Shown one piece after another: positions 62,501 to 64,000 of a DNA stretch of 64,000 bases; position 1 is the first letter of the stretch, and each line of letters begins with the position of its first letter. Position numbers and translations under genes: made by a program. The stretch covers positions 10,978,221 through 11,042,220 of the forward strand of contig NC_074728.1 in the NCBI RefSeq assembly GCF_947242115.1. Direction: 5' to 3'. This stretch comes from Biomphalaria glabrata (lineage: Eukaryota > Mollusca > Gastropoda > Planorbidae). The notes below the pieces were generated by a model. It was not told the DNA's origin, did not search any database, and worked only from the letters and a program-made list of their open reading frames with translations.

Positions 62501-63950
62501 TGGGAAAAGATAAGTGTGTAGATCCACATCACAAACCTATATATATTTGCCTATGTCTATGATTATAAAACAAAGACAAAATATTGGGAATATGGCAGTT
62601 TTGCACTTTTCAAAACTAAAGATCAAAGGTATATATTGGCTGAAATGTTAGTCCTAGAATTTATAGCTCAATCGCCGCCATTTTTTTTTTCACATAGATA
62701 TAGTACATAAAACATATTGACTCCCCCCAAATAAAAATAACTTCCTACTTCCAGTCTATATTTATTTATGTCTATGCCTCCCACACTTTAGAATGTGTTA
62801 TTTTCTGACACAATTCAAATATAAGAATAACTATTTTAAGAAAAATATGGATCGGACTTATACTCAAGTATTTATATCATTACGTTGCGTAGATGCTTTG
62901 TTAAATAACATGAACAATAACAAACAAAAATTATCAAACATTTTTACAAGCCCAAGTAAATGAAAAGTTTAATTGTAAGTCATGGCATAATATGTAGCAT
63001 AAGAGAGCTCTGTTCAAATCCTACCAGTGATTCGGTGAACTCTTTGCGCCTGTGTTTTTTTTTTGTTGTTTGTTTTTGTTTTTTATTGTGTTTTTTTTTT
63101 TATCTTTTAAGTTTCTAAAGAACAATTTTTACAAAGCTTATATCAATTCTGTCTGTCTGTCTGTTTGTCTGATAAAAAAGTTTGTACACGTTATTTCCCT
63201 GACACTCAATCTCGGATCAAGCTGAAATTTTGCACAATTATTTCATTTTACTTGTTTTATGGAGTGTGTGTGTGTGTTTCTATGGTGAGGTAGGAAGAGG
63301 TTAGCGATAAGTTGTGAATGATGCAACATAGTTGGCGTTGGTGTCATTAGGTCTGAGCTAGGAGACGACTCCAGAACGTGAGACTAAAAGGTTGTGTTTA
63401 TTGTTGTGAATTAGATTTTGTTTAAAAATAGTATTACTTACGTGTGCTATATTTATTTATTTATTTCAATTTATCACAATATGATTTTGTCTGTATTATA
63501 AATAAAGTTACATTTAGCCTTGTTCACAAGGAAGTTATTCAAATTATTTGAAGTTTTATGAGTTTAGATGTAATAAGGCCTACAACGGTTTAGTTGTCTA
63601 CCAGCAGTTTGGTGTTATAAGTCAACAACCGGTAACTACAACCTGACAACACAAAGCTCAATAAGTTAATAAAATATTGGTAATGAATTATTTTTTTTGG
63701 TATCTCTAACAAGGGAAAGAAACTGTACTTGACTGAAGTGGTGGTAAAAGCTGTTATTTGTATCTTATATGTTTTTCTTGTTAACGTTTTACATTTTCTT
63801 CAAAACCTATAAAAGTATAAGGATAACTCCGATAGGTTACAGCTAGCAGACGTTACCTCGCCTGGCATAAAGCACAGCGCCACCACGCACTTGACCATAA
63901 GCCCAGCACCAAGCACATGAAGTGTCTGTAGTGTGTCTGACCTCCAGAGT
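47598..63950 (-). CDS. EML: EML-type WD40 microtubule-associated protein, last 13 exons (5' part outside window)
   Basis: Exons 63857-63950, 61868-61954, 60026-60169, 59243-59383, 58986-59099, 57761-57931, 56236-56447, 55615-55715, 53472-53581, 52224-52323, 49915-50007, 48616-48749 and 47598-47720 join in phase to 541 residues and TAA. The order of motifs is that of the EML tandem beta-propeller (TAPE) domain: TLQTLHVLGAG, KKLTLWDVKEG, LLVTCGKEHLSWW, GDSNGTVYIWG, TAGRDGAFHCW, VPITQGHTGDL, AAGGTDKTVHIYSL, GHIHAIDW, DVTWATTNCVL, and the end VGGSDDCIMQWKLV. EML proteins bind and organise microtubules in the cytoskeleton and spindle. The N-terminal coiled coil or HELP region lies beyond 64000. 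It could be an EML1-4 type or the last propeller of an EML5/6 type. The 48616 donor (GGG|GTCTGT) is weak; the other splice sites are good. Confidence 0.93.
48139..48320 (-). mobile_element. LINE 3' UTR fragment (TTTATTGATACAATGAAA type)
   Basis: 'taagataagatcatttttat' and 'tgatacaatgaaatggaaat' resemble the 3' tail of LINE-B and a short piece at 36205-36245. There is no protein-coding part. It lies in the last intron of the EML-like gene. Confidence 0.45.
48388..48462 (-). mobile_element. hAT-like terminus fragment
   Basis: The reverse complement starts CAGGGCCGGCCTTAGGCATA, then a 'ccacctagggcctccaatta' block as in the element at 5870-6108. One end only. Confidence 0.5.
49075..49561 (-). 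mobile_element. LINE-C C-terminal fragment
   Basis: The minus strand reads RGLRWLGLVRRLEDNLIPK, then LRYVDVIKRDLKAKVIDVG, then ALDRITWRETV, the conserved C-terminal block of finger-bearing LINEs. A frameshift later it reads CRACSRMGLYSHM, a degenerate finger. The coding part is otherwise open for about 140 codons. It lies in an EML-like gene intron. Confidence 0.8.
50340..50520 (+). mobile_element. LINE-C 3' tip with finger remnant
   Basis: The + strand reads GKICRSQLGVQSHVKHC followed by THPQSSESKTFPLVLL and a (TATTA)-like end, the same 3' block as at 46890-46975. It is 5'-truncated. Confidence 0.6.
50521..50728. other. EML intron sequence, no feature
   Basis: Short unique stretch between the LINE tip and the 37-bp array. 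No exon is supported. Confidence 0.4.
50729..51210. repeat. 37-bp minisatellite, about 13 copies
   Basis: Units of 37 bp share GTGGCCCCCACAACAGAGAT and AGTGAATTCACAA. Variants are gaca/gaga after the ACAA and an AGTGATAG type in two copies. Each unit carries an EcoRI-like GAATTC. It lies in an EML-gene intron. Confidence 0.95.
51211..52223. other. EML intron sequence
   Basis: AT-rich. A LINE-A-like end ('gaagtaacgtctgtgtcata' then 'taagataagaca') lies at 51626-51660. Near 51903-52020 the motif 'ttattggattataaccc' recurs imperfectly several times. No exon is supported. Confidence 0.45.
52466..52690 (-). repeat. Dispersed repeat DR-A, reverse copy
   Basis: Contains 'tacatcaactcattctg', 'gttatgtctcccatttatta' and 'ggatcaagttgaaactttgc'. 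Confidence 0.7.
52855..53007 (-). mobile_element. SINE-1 fragment
   Basis: Reverse copy with 'ggatttgaacccgggacccc' and 'gagcgctttatcgctcagcc' (head) and a shortened body. Confidence 0.75.
53850..54430 (-). mobile_element. Fossil Ty3/gypsy-like pol fragment
   Basis: The minus strand preserves a linker region and the start of a reverse transcriptase domain, recognisable by FPVVLVKKKD and RTCIDCRKLNAVT, which are typical of Ty3/gypsy pol. Only about 0.6 kb remains, with no LTRs, integrase or gag seen nearby. It is broken in several places and is a relic. It lies in an intron of the EML-like gene, in the same orientation as that gene. Confidence 0.8.
54431..55019. other. EML intron sequence, no recognised feature
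   Basis: AT-rich stretch between the pol relic and the SINE copies. Nothing is supported. Confidence 0.4.
55020..55180 (-). mobile_element. SINE-1 fragment
   Basis: Contains 'gacgagcaaggcctcatgtg', 'gtcagcactacgaccaaac' and 'cattagagttggctgg', all on the reverse strand. Confidence 0.7.
55290..55510 (+). mobile_element. SINE-1 copy, diverged
   Basis: A head 'ggcgtgtggtggtagattat' and body 'aaaggcggttggtcattatg', 'atctgcccctacagttt'. It points head to head with the copy at 55020-55180. Confidence 0.7.
56655..56757. repeat. 15-bp tandem repeat, about 6 copies
   Basis: Units of ACGACAAAAYAGCGA repeat with a C/T difference, in the EML intron just above exon 56236-56447. Confidence 0.9.
57108..57235 (-). 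mobile_element. SINE-3 tail fragment
   Basis: 'ctcagtgcgctatgatcc', 'gtctgcaccagatac' and 'ggggggtatcttggtgaatg' match the SINE-3 body. A similar tail lies at about 46730-46795. Confidence 0.45.
57287..57502 (+). repeat. Dispersed repeat DR-A, forward copy
   Basis: Contains 'cagcttgaaccgagaacggg', 'gaagaaataacgtgtacaaa' and terminal 'gatagaagctttgtaaaaa'. Confidence 0.8.
57932..58985. other. EML intron sequence
   Basis: AT-rich, with no recognised repeat family or exon. Confidence 0.4.
59545..59790 (-). repeat. Dispersed repeat DR-A, reverse copy
   Basis: Contains 'tctcggatcaagttaaaatt' and 'gtgcataattattcattttg', diverged from other copies. Confidence 0.6.
60285..60978 (+). mobile_element. 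SINE-2 copy split by an internal minisatellite
   Basis: The left part has the B box ('cccggttcaaattctgcccg') and 'gttggagttaggactaggat'. The right part resumes with 'atcttcaagtctatagaaac', 'aacatgtaaaactaagttca' and 'caaacaaacaaaca'. The expected SINE-2 text between them, gactaggaagtaaattatc in the 47361 copy, is the place where the 18-bp array has grown. Confidence 0.7.
60346..60902. repeat. 18-bp minisatellite, about 31 copies
   Basis: Units GATGTAATAAAGGGCTAG with A/G variation (aatg or gatg). As 18 is a multiple of three, open frames exist on both strands (CNKGLG on +, ILALYY on -). These are artefacts of the array. Confidence 0.97.
60979..61867. other. EML intron sequence
   Basis: Contains a CA-rich patch near 61070-61125 and a poly-G run near 61697-61712. 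No exon or element is recognised. Confidence 0.4.
61955..63126. other. EML intron sequence
   Basis: AT-rich with a short TATATATA patch near 62450-62463 and T-rich runs near 63050-63110. No exon is supported. Confidence 0.4.
63127..63245 (-). repeat. Dispersed repeat DR-A, reverse copy
   Basis: 'acaaagcttatatcaattct', a GTCTGTCTGTCTG run, 'tctcggatcaagctgaaatt' and 'tgcacaattatttcatttta'. A further DR-A piece lies at about 63660-63760. Confidence 0.8.
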
Positions 63951-64000
63951 CTGAAATGTGCCTTAATAAAATATGTTAACATTTGTTTTTTAAATCAGTA

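Overview
The window looks like nuclear DNA of a heterobranch gastropod mollusc, possibly a freshwater snail. This is an inference from short exons in AT-rich introns with GT/AG splice sites, a dense load of tRNA-derived SINEs, LINE ends, MITEs and minisatellites, and gastropod-style gene families. No bacterial operon, CRISPR array or rRNA gene is visible.

Layout. 1.5-7.6 kb (+): the 3' part of a membrane protein with an EGF-like module and one transmembrane helix. It converges on a 7.9-13.3 kb (-) giant exon for a secreted Q/N/S/T-rich protein. Likely upstream exons of that gene lie at 18.0, 18.7 and perhaps 20.35 kb, and a ~90-copy 17-bp minisatellite (15.3-16.8 kb) sits in its intron. 20.5-25 kb holds arrays and dispersed repeats. 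25.0-33.3 kb (-): a complete nine-exon trypsin-like protease of 331 residues; the exon phases join without a gap and the protein carries a short clip-like cysteine domain. 33.3-38.1 kb is mostly repeats, with one orphan exon candidate. 38.1-41.2 kb (-): a 1009-residue ankyrin-repeat protein with a SOCS-box-like C-terminus and an Asn/His/Thr-rich insert encoded by 12-bp repeats. 42.2-46.2 kb: LINE copies and a solo LTR. 47.6-64 kb (-): the last 13 coding exons (541 residues) of an EML-type WD40 microtubule-associated protein. Its 5' end is outside the window, and its introns hold LINE, SINE, LTR-element and minisatellite insertions.

The genes do not form a pathway. They are separate eukaryotic genes in repeat-rich DNA. 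The most notable points are the clip-like prodomain of the protease, the huge single-exon secreted protein, the ankyrin/SOCS-box protein with its repeat-encoded insert, and a minisatellite that appears to have grown inside a SINE. I found no convincing undescribed multi-gene system.
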